Assembly: GCA_963696075.1 (NCBI GenBank)
Contig: CAVOJD010000006.1
Location: 806,001 to 870,000 of the forward strand
From: CAJQQK01 sp963696075
GTDB lineage: Bacteria > Pseudomonadota > Alphaproteobacteria > Rhizobiales > Hyphomicrobiaceae
Length of the DNA: 64,000 bases
Reading direction: 5' to 3'
Below the pieces are notes generated by a model, which had not been told where the DNA came from, did not search any database, and saw nothing but the letters and a program-made list of their open reading frames with translations. Positions 7,741 through 17,622 of this stretch are shown one piece after another; position 1 is the first letter of the stretch, and every line of letters starts with the position of its first letter. A program made the translations under genes and the position numbers.

Positions 7741-10700
7741 TCAGCTTCCCTTGCTCTGGCTGATGCCGATTTCCATGACATCGAACCCGGTCGTGTCGGC
7801 TGCCTGCGCCTTCGCCATTTCCGCGAGCGCACGGGCATACTCGACCGGCATGACCTTCTTGAACTTCGGCGCCCATGAAGCCCAATCCGCAAGAATGGCC
7901 TTTGCCTTCTCGGAGTTGGTGTAGTGGCCGTGACGCTCGATCAGCCGGAACAGGCGTTCCCCGTCCTGCCCCGTCATGTCGCTCATGACGTCGACCAGGC
8001 CGGAACTCTCGAGACTTCCCGGGCCGCCGTAATGGTGGCTGGCGGCTTCCTCTTCGGGCAGTTCGAGCAGGTCCACCATCGCCATGTTGCAGCGGTTCTC
8101 GAAGGTGCCGTCTTCGTCGAGCACGTAGGCAATGCCGCCCGACATCCCGGCCGCAAAGTTGCGCCCCGTCGGCCCGAGCACGACCACAACGCCGCCGGTC
8201 ATGTATTCACAGCAGTGGTCGCCGGCGCCTTCGACGACGGCGACGGCGCCGGAGTTGCGCACCGCGAAGCGTTCCCCCGCAATGCCCCGGAAATAGCACT
8301 CACCCTCGATCGCGCCGTAAAGCACGGTGTTGCCGACGATGATGCTCTCTTCGGGCACGATCTTCGAGACAGGGTTCGGCCGAACAATCAACTTGCCGCC
8401 TGAAAGCCCCTTGCCGACGTAGTCATTGGCCTCGCCGATCAATTCGAGCGTAACGCCCCGCGCGACCCACGCCCCGAACGCCTGACCGGCCGTGCCCGTG
8501 AAGCTCAGCCAGACGGTGTCTTCCGGCAGGCCCTCGTGGCCATACTTCTTGGCAATCCGGCCCGAGAGCATTGCCCCCGTGGTGCGGTCACGGTTGCCGA
8601 TTTCGAGTTCATGACGCACCGGGGTGCCGTCATTGATTGCCGGCTTGGCGAGTTGAATGAGCTTGTTGTCGAGGACCTTCTCAAGACCATGATCCTGGCG
8701 CTCGGAATTGTAGATCGACACGTCACCGGGCACGTCGGGCTTTTCGAACAGTTTCGTGAAATCGAGCCCGTTCGCCTTCCAGTGGCCAATTGCCGTGTCC
8801 TTGTCGAGCAGTTCGGTGTGCCCGATCAGCTCGTTGAACGTGGCGATGCCCATTTCCGCCATCAATTCCCGCGCCTCTTCGGCGACATAGAAGAAGTAGT
8901 TGATGACGTGCTCGGGCGCACCGCGGAAGCGCTTGCGAAGGACAGGGTCCTGCGTCGCGACCCCGACCGGGCAGGTATTCAGATGGCACTTGCGCATCAT
9001 GATGCAGCCGGCCGCAATCAGCGGCGCCGTCGAGAAGCCGAATTCATCGGCACCCAGAAGCGCGCCGATCACGACATCGCGCCCGGTCCTGAGGCCGCCG
9101 TCGACCTGCACCGCGATCCGCCCCCGCAACCGGTTGCCAACCAGCGTCTGGTGGGTCTCGGCAAGTCCGATCTCCCACGGGCTGCCCGCGTGCTTGATGG
9201 ATGTCAGGGGTGAAGCCCCCGTGCCCCCTTCGAAGCCCGAGATCGTGACATGGTCCGCCCGCGCTTTCGCAACGCCCGCTGCAACCGTGCCAACGCCCAC
9301 CTCGGAGACCAGCTTGACCGACACGTCACCTTCCGGGTTCGTGTTCTTGAGGTCGAAAATGAGCTGCGCCAGGTCCTCGATCGAATAGATGTCGTGGTGC
9401 GGCGGCGGCGAGATCAGGCCGACGCCGGGCGTTGAATGGCGCACCTTGGCAATCGTCTGGTCGACCTTGTGGCCGGGCAGCTGACCGCCTTCGCCAGGCT
9501 TTGCACCCTGCGCCATCTTGATCTGCATCATGTCGGAGTTGACGAGATACTCCGTCGTCACCCCGAACCGGCCCGATGCGACCTGCTTGATCGCGGAACG
9601 CATTGAATCGCCGTTTTCCATCGGCGTGAAGCGGTCCGCCTCCTCGCCACCTTCACCCGTATTCGACTTGCCGCCGATCCGGTTCATGGCGATGGCGAGC
9701 GTGGTGTGCGCCTCACGACTGATCGACCCGAAGCTCATGGCCCCTGTCGAGAAGCGCTTGACGATGTCTTCAGCCGGTTCGACCTGGTCGAGCGGGATTG
9801 GCGTCCTGCCCGTCTCCTCCGCCGGGCGCAGGCGGAAGAGCCCGCGCAACGTCATCAGGGATTCGGCCTGGTCGTTGATCGACTTGGCAAAGGCGCGATA
9901 TTTCTCCGGCACCTTGTCCGACGTGCCGCCGCGCACCGCATGCTGCAGATCGGCAACGACGTCCGGCCGCCAGACGTGCGCTTCGCCGCGAATGCGGAAG
10001 GCATACTCGCCGCCAACTTCGAGCGCGTGCTCAAGGACCGGCACATCGCCGAATGCCTGAGCGTGGCGCTCGAACGTCTCGGCTGCGATTTCCTCGAGCC
10101 CGATCCCCTCGACCTGACTGTGCGTGCCGGTGAAGTACTTGTCGATCAATTCCGACGACAATCCGATAGCGTCGAAGATCTGCGCGCCGCAGTACGACTG
10201 ATAGGTCGAGATGCCCATCTTCGACATCACCTTGAGAAGGCCCTTGTTGACCGCCTTGATGTAGCGATGCTTGGCCTCCTCCGCCGTCACCTCGACTTCG
10301 AAGTCCTCGAGCAATTCAACAATCGTCTCGAAAGCGAGGTACGGGTTGATCGCCTCCGCGCCATAGCCGGCAAGCGTCGCGAACTGGTGGACTTCATGGG
10401 CTTCACCCGTCTCGACCACGAGACCCACGGACGTCCGCAGCCCCTGCCGGATCAGGTGGTGATGCACGGCGCTGGTAGCTAACAGCGAGGGGATCGCGAT
10501 TTTGTCGGGTCCCATCCGCCGGTCGGAGAGGATGATGATGTTGCACTTGCCGGAGCGCACCGCCTCTTCCGCCTCCGCACAAACGACATCGAGCGCGGCC
10601 TCCATGCCCTTGGCGCCCTGGCTGGCGTCATAGGTGATGTCGATGGTGAGCGACGTGAAGTTGTTGTCGGCGACATCGCCGATCTGGCGGATCCGTTCGA

Positions 10701-12459
10701 GGTCTTCATTGCTCAGGATTGGCTGATACACCTCAAGGCGGCGCTGGCCGGCCGTATTCTTGAGCTCGAGCAGGTTCGGCCGCGGCCCGATGAACGACAC
10801 GAGGCTCATGACGAGTTCCTCGCGGATCGGGTCGATCGGCGGATTGGTGACCTGCGCGAAGTTCTGCTTGAAATAGGTGTGCAGCAGCTTCGACTTGGCC
10901 GAGAGAACGGAAACCGGCGTATCCGTCCCCATCGAACCGATCGCCTCCTGCCCCGTCGCAGCCATCGGCGCCATCAGGAACTTGAGGCTTTCCTGCGTGT
11001 AGCCGAACGCCTGCTGCAGATCGAGCAGCGAGACGTTCGATTTCTGGACGTGGCGGATCTCTTTCGGCAGCGGCAGATCACCGACCTGGATTTGCGCCTC
11101 GCTCAGCCACTGCTTGAAGGGATGGCTGCCGGCCAGTTCCGTCTTCAGCTCATCATCCGAGATGATGCGCCCTTGCTCGAGGTCGATCAGCAGCATCTTG
11201 CCCGGCTGCAACCGCCACTTCTGGACGATATCGGCCTCATCGACCGGCAGCACGCCGGCTTCCGAGGACAGGATGACGACGTCGTCCTTGGTGACCAGGT
11301 ACCGCGCCGGGCGAAGCCCGTTCCGGTCAAGCGTCGCGCCGATCTTGCGCCCGTCGGTGAAGGCGACGGCTGCAGGCCCGTCCCACGGCTCCATCAGCGC
11401 TGCGTGATACTCATAGAAGGCGCGCCGGGTCTCATCCATCAGCGGATTGCCCGCCCACGCCTCGGGAATGAGCATCATCGCCGCGTGCGCGAGGTCATAG
11501 CCGCCCATGACCAGGAATTCCAGCGCGTTGTCGAAGCACGCGGTATCGGATTGGCCTTCATACGAGATCGGCCACAGCTTCTTGATGTCGTCACCAAACA
11601 GCGGCGAGGACACCGATGCCTGCCGCGCCGCCATCCAGTTGACGTTGCCGCGAAGCGTGTTGATTTCGCCGTTGTGCGCGACCATCCGGTAGGGGTGGGC
11701 GAGTTTCCACGATGGGAAGGTGTTGGTCGAGAAGCGTTGGTGGACCAGCGCCAGCGCGCTTTCCATCCGCGGATCGGAAAGGTCCTTGAAGTAGGCCTTG
11801 ACCTGATACGACAGGAACATGCCCTTGTAGACGGCCGTCCGCGACGACAGGCTCACCGTGTAGTGGCCGATGTCGCGCCCTTTGTAGGCGTCATAGATGG
11901 CGTTGGAGACGATCTTGCGCGCGAGGTAGAGCCGGCGCTCGAATTCGTCCTGATCGGAGATGACGGCCGGCCGCCTGAGAAACACCTGCCAGTGTGACGG
12001 CTCCGTATCGAGCGTCGTCTGCGACAGCGACGAATTGTCGACCGGCATCTCGCGCCATCCGATCACCTCGAAGCCCTGCTCCTGGCAGATCCGGTTCCAG
12101 ACGGTTGTGCAGTGCGCACGCAGCCGCTCGTCCTTCGGCATGAACAACTGGCCAAGCGCATAGGCGCCCGGCTCCGGCAACTCGAAGCCAAGGCCGCGGC
12201 AGTCCTCCGCCAGCATCTTATGCGGGATCTGGATCAGGATCCCGGCCCCGTCACCGGCGAGCGGGTCTGCGCCAACCGCGCCGCGATGCTCGAGATTTTC
12301 CAGGATGAAGAGGGCGTCCTTGACGATCTGGTGGCTTTTCGCACCCTTCATGTTGGCAATGAAGCCAACCCCGCAGGCGTCATATTCGCGGGCGGGGTCA
12401 AAAAGGCCACGTGCCTTCGGCGCGTTGTAGCTGAGCTGAGGTCGGTGACGGAGCGTCAT
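7741..12459 (-). CDS. gltB: Glutamate synthase (NADPH) large subunit
   Basis: Catalytic subunit of GOGAT. An N-terminal glutaminase releases ammonia, which travels to the FMN/3Fe-4S synthase domain. The product has about 1572 residues. The class-II amidotransferase nucleophile is the Cys of YDACGVGF (residue 29), exposed after propeptide removal. The central and FMN-binding domains contain GTGASPLTS and GGLRTGRDV, and the Fe-S cysteines lie in CIMMRKCHLNTCPVG. The C-terminal GXGXG beta-helix domain (GGxxG repeats) closes the protein. Starts at 12510, 12477 and 12459 are all in frame; 12459 is chosen because it leaves a propeptide of normal size and follows GAAAGG. First gene of gltB-GST-gltD. 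No promoter was identified with confidence. Confidence 0.94.
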   Translation of the reverse strand: MTLRHRPQLSYNAPKARGLFDPAREYDACGVGFIANMKGAKSHQIVKDALFILENLEHRGAVGADPLAGDGAGILIQIPHKMLAEDCRGLGFELPEPGAYALGQLFMPKDERLRAHCTTVWNRICQEQGFEVIGWREMPVDNSSLSQTTLDTEPSHWQVFLRRPAVISDQDEFERRLYLARKIVSNAIYDAYKGRDIGHYTVSLSSRTAVYKGMFLSYQVKAYFKDLSDPRMESALALVHQRFSTNTFPSWKLAHPYRMVAHNGEINTLRGNVNWMAARQASVSSPLFGDDIKKLWPISYEGQSDTACFDNALEFLVMGGYDLAHAAMMLIPEAWAGNPLMDETRRAFYEYHAALMEPWDGPAAVAFTDGRKIGATLDRNGLRPARYLVTKDDVVILSSEAGVLPVDEADIVQKWRLQPGKMLLIDLEQGRIISDDELKTELAGSHPFKQWLSEAQIQVGDLPLPKEIRHVQKSNVSLLDLQQAFGYTQESLKFLMAPMAATGQEAIGSMGTDTPVSVLSAKSKLLHTYFKQNFAQVTNPPIDPIREELVMSLVSFIGPRPNLLELKNTAGQRRLEVYQPILSNEDLERIRQIGDVADNNFTSLTIDITYDASQGAKGMEAALDVVCAEAEEAVRSGKCNIIILSDRRMGPDKIAIPSLLATSAVHHHLIRQGLRTSVGLVVETGEAHEVHQFATLAGYGAEAINPYLAFETIVELLEDFEVEVTAEEAKHRYIKAVNKGLLKVMSKMGISTYQSYCGAQIFDAIGLSSELIDKYFTGTHSQVEGIGLEEIAAETFERHAQAFGDVPVLEHALEVGGEYAFRIRGEAHVWRPDVVADLQHAVRGGTSDKVPEKYRAFAKSINDQAESLMTLRGLFRLRPAEETGRTPIPLDQVEPAEDIVKRFSTGAMSFGSISREAHTTLAIAMNRIGGKSNTGEGGEEADRFTPMENGDSMRSAIKQVASGRFGVTTEYLVNSDMMQIKMAQGAKPGEGGQLPGHKVDQTIAKVRHSTPGVGLISPPPHHDIYSIEDLAQLIFDLKNTNPEGDVSVKLVSEVGVGTVAAGVAKARADHVTISGFEGGTGASPLTSIKHAGSPWEIGLAETHQTLVGNRLRGRIAVQVDGGLRTGRDVVIGALLGADEFGFSTAPLIAAGCIMMRKCHLNTCPVGVATQDPVLRKRFRGAPEHVINYFFYVAEEARELMAEMGIATFNELIGHTELLDKDTAIGHWKANGLDFTKLFEKPDVPGDVSIYNSERQDHGLEKVLDNKLIQLAKPAINDGTPVRHELEIGNRDRTTGAMLSGRIAKKYGHEGLPEDTVWLSFTGTAGQAFGAWVARGVTLELIGEANDYVGKGLSGGKLIVRPNPVSKIVPEESIIVGNTVLYGAIEGECYFRGIAGERFAVRNSGAVAVVEGAGDHCCEYMTGGVVVVLGPTGRNFAAGMSGGIAYVLDEDGTFENRCNMAMVDLLELPEEEAASHHYGGPGSLESSGLVDVMSDMTGQDGERLFRLIERHGHYTNSEKAKAILADWASWAPKFKKVMPVEYARALAEMAKAQAADTTGFDVMEIGISQSKGS

Positions 12460-12957
12460 CTTTAGGCCTTTCTTCATGTCGGCCCCGTTTCGCAGGGGGC
12501 TGAAGAGCATACGTCGTTCGTTGTGGACCGGACCGGTCCTGCCGGTAGGGCCGTGCCATCGTGCCGAGTGTGTCAGGTGTCGCGGCGTGTCGGGCGTCAG
12601 GCGTCGTCAGCGTCGCGTTTTCGCATGGGTGCGATCGCGGTCGAGCGGTCGGCCCGCGCACGGCAGCGCCGACAGCGGCGGGCGGACCACCTCTGTCTGG
12701 GAGCAAGCAGCGCTGTGCAAGACGACATCATCGGGTCTGCTGAATCCTGAAAAATAGCTTGATCAATGCCGCGACAATCCCCTCATTTGGGGCAACCGGG
12801 GCCTGACAAGTCGCGTCAAGAGGAACTGCCGCCTGGGCGCGCGGAAGGAACTTGGTCGGGCACAAAGGACAGAACCACTGACCTATTGCACTATTCGGCC
12901 GCGTTTGCCAAGCCCATCATAACCAGGAATTGCCGGGACACGCGGCCGCACAGCCCC
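12460..12957. other. Intergenic region upstream of gltB
   Basis: About 500 bp between livF (minus) and gltB (minus). Reading frames here are short, Arg/Ser-rich and lack family motifs, so none is called. It should carry the gltB promoter. I see no clear -35/-10 pair, riboswitch or strong terminator, only a weak CCCC/GGGG hairpin near 12779-12793. Confidence 0.5.
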
Positions 12958-13647
12958 TCAAACGCCCAGATACCGGGCGGTCATGGCCTGATCCGCGGCG
13001 AGCGTATCGAGATTGCCTGCAAATGCAACTCGGCCCTTTTCCAGCACAACGCAGTGATCCGCCACCCGCATCAGCTCTTTGAGGTTCTTGTCGACCACCA
13101 GCAGCGTCAGCCCATCGCGCTTCAGTTCCTGGATCACGGTCCAGATCTCCTGGCGAACCAGCGGCGCCAGCCCTTCCGTCGCCTCATCGAGAATGAGCAG
13201 GCGCGGGTTGGTCAAAAGTGCCCGGCCGATCGCGAGCATCTGCTGTTCGCCGCCCGAAAGGGTCCGCGCCAGTTGGTCGGCGCGCTGGCCAAGGCGCGGG
13301 AAGAAGTCATAGATGCGCTTGATCGTCCATGCGCCGCCAGGCCGTTCGGTGGCGAGCAGATTGTGTTCAACCGAAAGCGGCGCGAAGACACGCCGCCCCT
13401 CCGGCACCAGTCCAATCCCGCACTGGGCGATCCGGAAGGCCTTGCGCCCGACCAGTTCCTCGCCCTCGAACATGATGGAACCGGCCCGCGGCCTGTTGAG
13501 GCCCATGATCGAGCGGATCGTCGTCGTCTTGCCCATGCCGTTGCGCCCCATCAACGCAACCAGGCTGCCGGTTGGCACCGTCAGAGATACGCCGTAAAGC
13601 GCCTGACTGACCCCGTAGAACGTATCGATCTCGCGCACCGCCAGCAT
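12958..13647 (-). CDS. livF: Liv-type ABC transporter ATP-binding protein (LivF family)
   Basis: ATPase of a branched-chain-amino-acid-type (HAAT) importer, 229 residues, usual LivF length. Walker A is GRNGMGKTT (about 34-42), the ABC signature LSGGEQQ, Walker B LLILDEATEG. The conserved Q-loop and H-loop regions are present. Its ATG shares one base with the livG stop (TGATG), giving tight coupling. Last gene of livH-livM-livG-livF, which has no binding-protein gene of its own. The substrate may be an amino acid or, given the nearby box genes, an aromatic acid; the latter is inference. Confidence 0.9.
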   Translation of the reverse strand: MLAVREIDTFYGVSQALYGVSLTVPTGSLVALMGRNGMGKTTTIRSIMGLNRPRAGSIMFEGEELVGRKAFRIAQCGIGLVPEGRRVFAPLSVEHNLLATERPGGAWTIKRIYDFFPRLGQRADQLARTLSGGEQQMLAIGRALLTNPRLLILDEATEGLAPLVRQEIWTVIQELKRDGLTLLVVDKNLKELMRVADHCVVLEKGRVAFAGNLDTLAADQAMTARYLGV

Positions 13648-14423
13648 CAGACCGCCTCATCGCCCAGATACGCATCCCGCACGGCCTGCGACTGGCGCAC
13701 GCCCGCAGGCGTATCCGTTATGATCACCTCACCGTAGACCAGCACCGAAATCCGGTCTGCAAGCTGGAACACCGCGTCCATGTCATGCTCGATCAGCAGG
13801 ATGGCGTGATCGGCCTTGAGCGCTGCCAGCAGCGTGATCATGTCCTTTGAATCCTCAGGCCCCAGGCCCGCCATCGGCTCATCGAGCAGCAACACCTTGG
13901 CCTCGGTCGCGAGCGCGATTGCGACTTCGAGCTGACGCCTCTCCCCGTGCGAGAGCTGATGGACCGGCACGTTGGCCCGCCCCTGGAGGCCAACCTTCTC
14001 AAGGAAGCCCAGCGCCGGCGCCTGAATGGTCTCGTCGCCCTCGAACGCCTTGACGAACCCGAGGCTCAGTCCCTTCCGCGCCTGCACCGCCAGCATGACA
14101 TTGGCAAGCACCGTCCGGCTGGCGATCAGGTTCGAGACCTGGAACGTCCGCGCGAGTCCGGCCCTCACACGCTCCGGCGCGGTTGCCTGCGTGACGTCCC
14201 GGCCATCGAACAGGACACGGCCCTGATCGGGCTGGAGAAAGCCGGTGATGAGATTGACGAGGGTAGATTTGCCCGCCCCGTTGGGGCCGATCACGGCATG
14301 GATTTCACCGGCGCGCACCTCAAGCGAGACCGCGTTGACGGCCTTCAGCGCGCCAAACGATTTCGAAAGATCCGCGACGACCAGCGGTGCGTTCTGGGGC
14401 CCCTTGGGGGCAACCGTCGTCAT
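13647..14423 (-). CDS. livG: Liv-type ABC transporter ATP-binding protein (LivG family)
   Basis: Second ATPase of the same importer, 258 residues. Walker A GPNGAGKST (about 47-55), signature LSHGERRQLE (the LSHG variant usual for LivG), Walker B VLLLDEPMAG. The longer helical insert distinguishes LivG from LivF. Starts with an ATGA overlap on livM and ends in a TGATG overlap with livF. It would heterodimerise with the LivF product on the cytoplasmic face of the LivHM channel. Confidence 0.9.
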   Translation of the reverse strand: MTTVAPKGPQNAPLVVADLSKSFGALKAVNAVSLEVRAGEIHAVIGPNGAGKSTLVNLITGFLQPDQGRVLFDGRDVTQATAPERVRAGLARTFQVSNLIASRTVLANVMLAVQARKGLSLGFVKAFEGDETIQAPALGFLEKVGLQGRANVPVHQLSHGERRQLEVAIALATEAKVLLLDEPMAGLGPEDSKDMITLLAALKADHAILLIEHDMDAVFQLADRISVLVYGEVIITDTPAGVRQSQAVRDAYLGDEAV

Positions 14424-15475
14424 GCCTCCCCCCGATCATCGCGCTTTTGCCCGCCAATCGCGCGGCTGATCACGTCGAGAAGGCCCGCGAGCCCTCCCCG
14501 CGCGAAAAGGACGATGCCAAGCAACGTCAGCCCCAGGAAGAATTGCCACCGCTCGGTATAATCGCCAAGGATGGTCTCCATGCCGATCAGCGCGGCTGCC
14601 CCGAAGACCGGTCCCGCCAACCGGCTGACACCTCCGAGAATGACAATGACGAGCAACTCACCTGATCGGTGCCAGGAAAGGTTCGAGGGACTGACGAACC
14701 CGTCGAGGTGGACATAAAGCGCACCGGCAATGGCGGTGATGATCGCCGAAACCGCAAACCCGATCAGCCGATAACGGAACGGCGCGATGCCGATCGCCTG
14801 CATCCGCTCCGGACTTTCCTTGATGCCGTTGAGCGCTGCGCCGAAGTGCGATCGCGAAATCATGCCACTGACACCGACAACGATCGCAAGCGTCGTGAAG
14901 GCCACCAGGAAGTAGTCCAGGTCGCTCGTGATGTCATAGCCCAGAAGCGTTGCGCGGCTATAGAGCGGCAACCCGTCCTCCCCCCCGTAGGTCGGGAACG
15001 AGATCGCGAAATAGTAGATCATCTGCGCGAACGCGAGCGTGATCATGATGAAGTAGACACCGCTGGTCCTGAGACTGAACGCGCCAATCAGCAACGCCGC
15101 GCCGAGACCGACGGCCATGGCCGCTGCAATACCAATGATGAGGCCTTCGCTGCCCGGCAGCACGATCGGCCAGGTCAGGACGTCCGAGCCCTCGAAGGCG
15201 TGGTGCATCGCAATGCCGGCAGCATATCCGCCAAGCCCGAAGAAGGCGGCATGGCCAAAGCTGACCATTCCGCCAAGCCCAAGCGCCAGATTGAGCCCGA
15301 CCGCCGCGATCGCCAGGATCGCAATCCGCGTCGCGAGCGTCACATAGAACCCTTCGCCTGTAAAATGCGCCCACAGCGCAAATCCGCCGATCAGCGCAAG
15401 CGCCAGCAACGTCTGCCAGGCGGATGCGAACCAGGATGCAACGGCACCATGCGGCGGGTTTGAGGGATCAGGCAT
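14420..15475 (-). CDS. livM: Liv-type ABC transporter permease (LivM family)
   Basis: Membrane channel subunit of 351 residues with about 9-10 hydrophobic helices. The family signature GLNLALGLGGMVSFGHAAFFGLGGY lies in the first third (not all shown), with the EAA-like loop before ISRSHFGAALNGIKESPERMQAIG. The length is usual for LivM. It overlaps livH by 8 bp (ATGCCTGA) and livG by 4 bp, so the four genes form one operon. No frameshift here, in contrast to the second livM in the window. Confidence 0.9.
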   Translation of the reverse strand: MPDPSNPPHGAVASWFASAWQTLLALALIGGFALWAHFTGEGFYVTLATRIAILAIAAVGLNLALGLGGMVSFGHAAFFGLGGYAAGIAMHHAFEGSDVLTWPIVLPGSEGLIIGIAAAMAVGLGAALLIGAFSLRTSGVYFIMITLAFAQMIYYFAISFPTYGGEDGLPLYSRATLLGYDITSDLDYFLVAFTTLAIVVGVSGMISRSHFGAALNGIKESPERMQAIGIAPFRYRLIGFAVSAIITAIAGALYVHLDGFVSPSNLSWHRSGELLVIVILGGVSRLAGPVFGAAALIGMETILGDYTERWQFFLGLTLLGIVLFARGGLAGLLDVISRAIGGQKRDDRGEA

Positions 15476-16388
15476 CGGCCGGGAACAGTCCTTGCGGTCG
15501 CCAGATCAGCACGCCCGCCATGAGGATATAGATGATCATCGAGGCAAGCGCCGCGCCGATCGCTTTGGCGTCTGCCGGTGGAAAGAAGGCGGCGAAGGCG
15601 AGCGGCAGGAAGGCCCGCCCGAATGTATCGAAGACCCCGACGAGAATGGCGCCGACGAGCGCGCCCTTGATTGATCCGATCCCCCCGATGACAATCACGA
15701 CGAATGCCATGATCAGGACCGGCTCCCCCATCCCGACTTCGACCGATTGCAGGGCGCCGACCAGCGCACCGGCGAGGCCCGCGAGCATCGCCCCGATGGC
15801 GAAAACGGCCGTGTAGAGTTTGTTGATGTCGACCCCGAGTGCGCCAACCATCTCGCGATCGGCTTCCCCGGCCCGGATCTGCATCCCAAGCCGTGTCTTG
15901 GCGATCAGCCAGTAGAGGCCGGCTGCGACCGCACATCCAACGGCAATGATGGCGATTCGGAACACCGGATATCCGCCTCCATGCGGCAGCGGGATCGTGC
16001 CCGACAGCAGCTCCGGCACGTTGAGATAGAGCGGCCGCGACCCGAACAGCCAGCGCGTCCCCTCCGAGAAGATCAGGATCAGCGCAAAGGTCGCGAGCAC
16101 CTGGTCGAGATGATCGCGGTCATAGAGACGACGCAGCACGGTGACCTCGACCAGTGCGCCGACCGCCGCCGCGCCGGCAAGCGCCGCAGCCAGTCCAAGC
16201 CCGAACGACCCGGTTTCCTGAGCCACCACCGCGCACAGGAACGCCCCGACCATGAACAGCGATCCATGAGCGAGATTGATCAGCCCCATCACCCCGAAGA
16301 TCAGCGTCAGCCCGGCCGCCATCAAGAACAGCATGACGCCGAGCTGGAGGCCGTTGAGCATCTGTTCGAGAAAAAAGCCGAAGGACAT
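15468..16388 (-). CDS. livH: Liv-type ABC transporter permease (LivH family)
   Basis: Partner permease, 306 residues, about 8 membrane helices with the LivH signature GLTLIFGVMGLINLAHG near the N-terminus. ATG 16388 (MSFGFFLEQMLNG) is chosen. An open frame extends 49 codons further up, but that part is Ala/Arg/Gly-rich, not membrane-like and unlike the family. The ribosome site is weak. It is the first gene of livHMGF and diverges from the PPK2 gene across a 225-bp spacer that must hold both promoters. The unlinked binding protein at 19884-21047 is the nearest candidate partner. Confidence 0.89.
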   Translation of the reverse strand: MSFGFFLEQMLNGLQLGVMLFLMAAGLTLIFGVMGLINLAHGSLFMVGAFLCAVVAQETGSFGLGLAAALAGAAAVGALVEVTVLRRLYDRDHLDQVLATFALILIFSEGTRWLFGSRPLYLNVPELLSGTIPLPHGGGYPVFRIAIIAVGCAVAAGLYWLIAKTRLGMQIRAGEADREMVGALGVDINKLYTAVFAIGAMLAGLAGALVGALQSVEVGMGEPVLIMAFVVIVIGGIGSIKGALVGAILVGVFDTFGRAFLPLAFAAFFPPADAKAIGAALASMIIYILMAGVLIWRPQGLFPADA

Positions 16389-16613
16389 CGGAGTTTCAAG
16401 GTGGGTGAGAGGGCGCGACGCTCCCCGGCCTAGCGGTTGTGCGGCCAATGTGCAAGCGGCCGTCGCCCCATCGCCCACCGCGCCGGCCGACGGGCCCCGA
16501 GGGGGCGACATAAAGCCTTCAACTTCACTGTCCAAAACAGCGCCAATTCATTTAAAGTTTCGTCCGGACGCATCAACCACGAGCTAACACAACCACGAGC
16601 GAAGACGGCACGC

Positions 16614-17540
16614 ATGACGACAGATCCAAAAGGCGACAGGTCCGCCAAGCGCGGCTGGCTCGAGACCGAGCTGGAAGAGACACTGGACGAAACGCTCGAC
16701 GCCGAACTCTCCGAGCCGATGCTGAGCGATGAATTGCGCGAGGTCTACCGCAAGGCCCACCCGGACGCGCTGGACCGGCGGACGTACCTCGCGAATTTGA
16801 TCCGCCTGCAGGCCGAACTGATCAAGCTCCAGACCTGGGTCGAGCACACCAAGTCGAAAGTCCTCGTGATCTTCGAAGGGCGCGATTCGGCTGGCAAGGG
16901 CGGTGTCATCAAGCGCATCACCCAGCGCCTCAACCCGCGCACCTGCCGCGCCGTTGCGCTGCCAGCTCCGAGCCAGCGCGAACAATCGCAATGGTATTTC
17001 CAGCGCTATGTGCCCCATCTGCCGGCCGGCGGCGAGATCGTCCTGTTCGACCGCTCCTGGTACAACCGTGCCGGCGTCGAGCGGGTCATGGGCTTTGCGA
17101 CGGAAAGGCAGGTGGAGGAATTTTTCCGCGACGTGCCGGAATTCGAGCGCATGCTCGTGCGCTCAGGCGTCACCGTCCTCAAGTACTGGCTCTCGATCAC
17201 GGACGCCGAACAGCAGCTCCGCTTCCGCATCCGCATTCACGATCCCATGAAGCAGTGGAAGCTCTCGCCGATGGATCTCGAATCGCGCGTGCGCTGGGAG
17301 CAGTACACCAAGGCCAAGGAGGAGATGTTCGAGCGCACCAACATCCCCGAAGCGCCCTGGTACATCGTCGAAGGTAACGACAAGAAACGCGAGCGATTGA
17401 ACTGCATCGAGCACATCCTCTCCAAGATCCCCTACGAGGATGTCCCCTACGAGAAGGTCGAGCTGCCCGAGCGCGTCTTCAATCCCGACTACGACCGCAA
17501 GACGCTGCCGCCGGAGCTTTATGTGCCGAAGATCTATTGA
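16614..17540 (+). CDS. ppk2: Polyphosphate kinase 2 family protein
   Basis: PPK2 transfers phosphate between polyphosphate and nucleoside di- or monophosphates. The 308-residue protein has an acidic N-terminal extension (residues 15-45), Walker A EGRDSAGKGG at 88-97, and the PPK2 signature FDRSWYNRAGVE at 145-156, followed by the lid region and SPMDLESR. This is the single-domain layout. Class I versus III (NDP or NMP acceptor) cannot be settled by eye. ATG 16614 is chosen; the long open frame upstream of it is not family-like and overlaps the divergent livH promoter. The neighbouring downstream gene encodes a protease and gives no functional hint. Confidence 0.92.
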   Translation: MTTDPKGDRSAKRGWLETELEETLDETLDAELSEPMLSDELREVYRKAHPDALDRRTYLANLIRLQAELIKLQTWVEHTKSKVLVIFEGRDSAGKGGVIKRITQRLNPRTCRAVALPAPSQREQSQWYFQRYVPHLPAGGEIVLFDRSWYNRAGVERVMGFATERQVEEFFRDVPEFERMLVRSGVTVLKYWLSITDAEQQLRFRIRIHDPMKQWKLSPMDLESRVRWEQYTKAKEEMFERTNIPEAPWYIVEGNDKKRERLNCIEHILSKIPYEDVPYEKVELPERVFNPDYDRKTLPPELYVPKIY

Positions 17541-17622
17541 TCTGTTGGCCGGCGCCGACATTGCCAGGGCAACTTGTAGCCAGATGCACGGCGCCAGAAA
17601 GACCGAGCCAGAAAGACGCAGA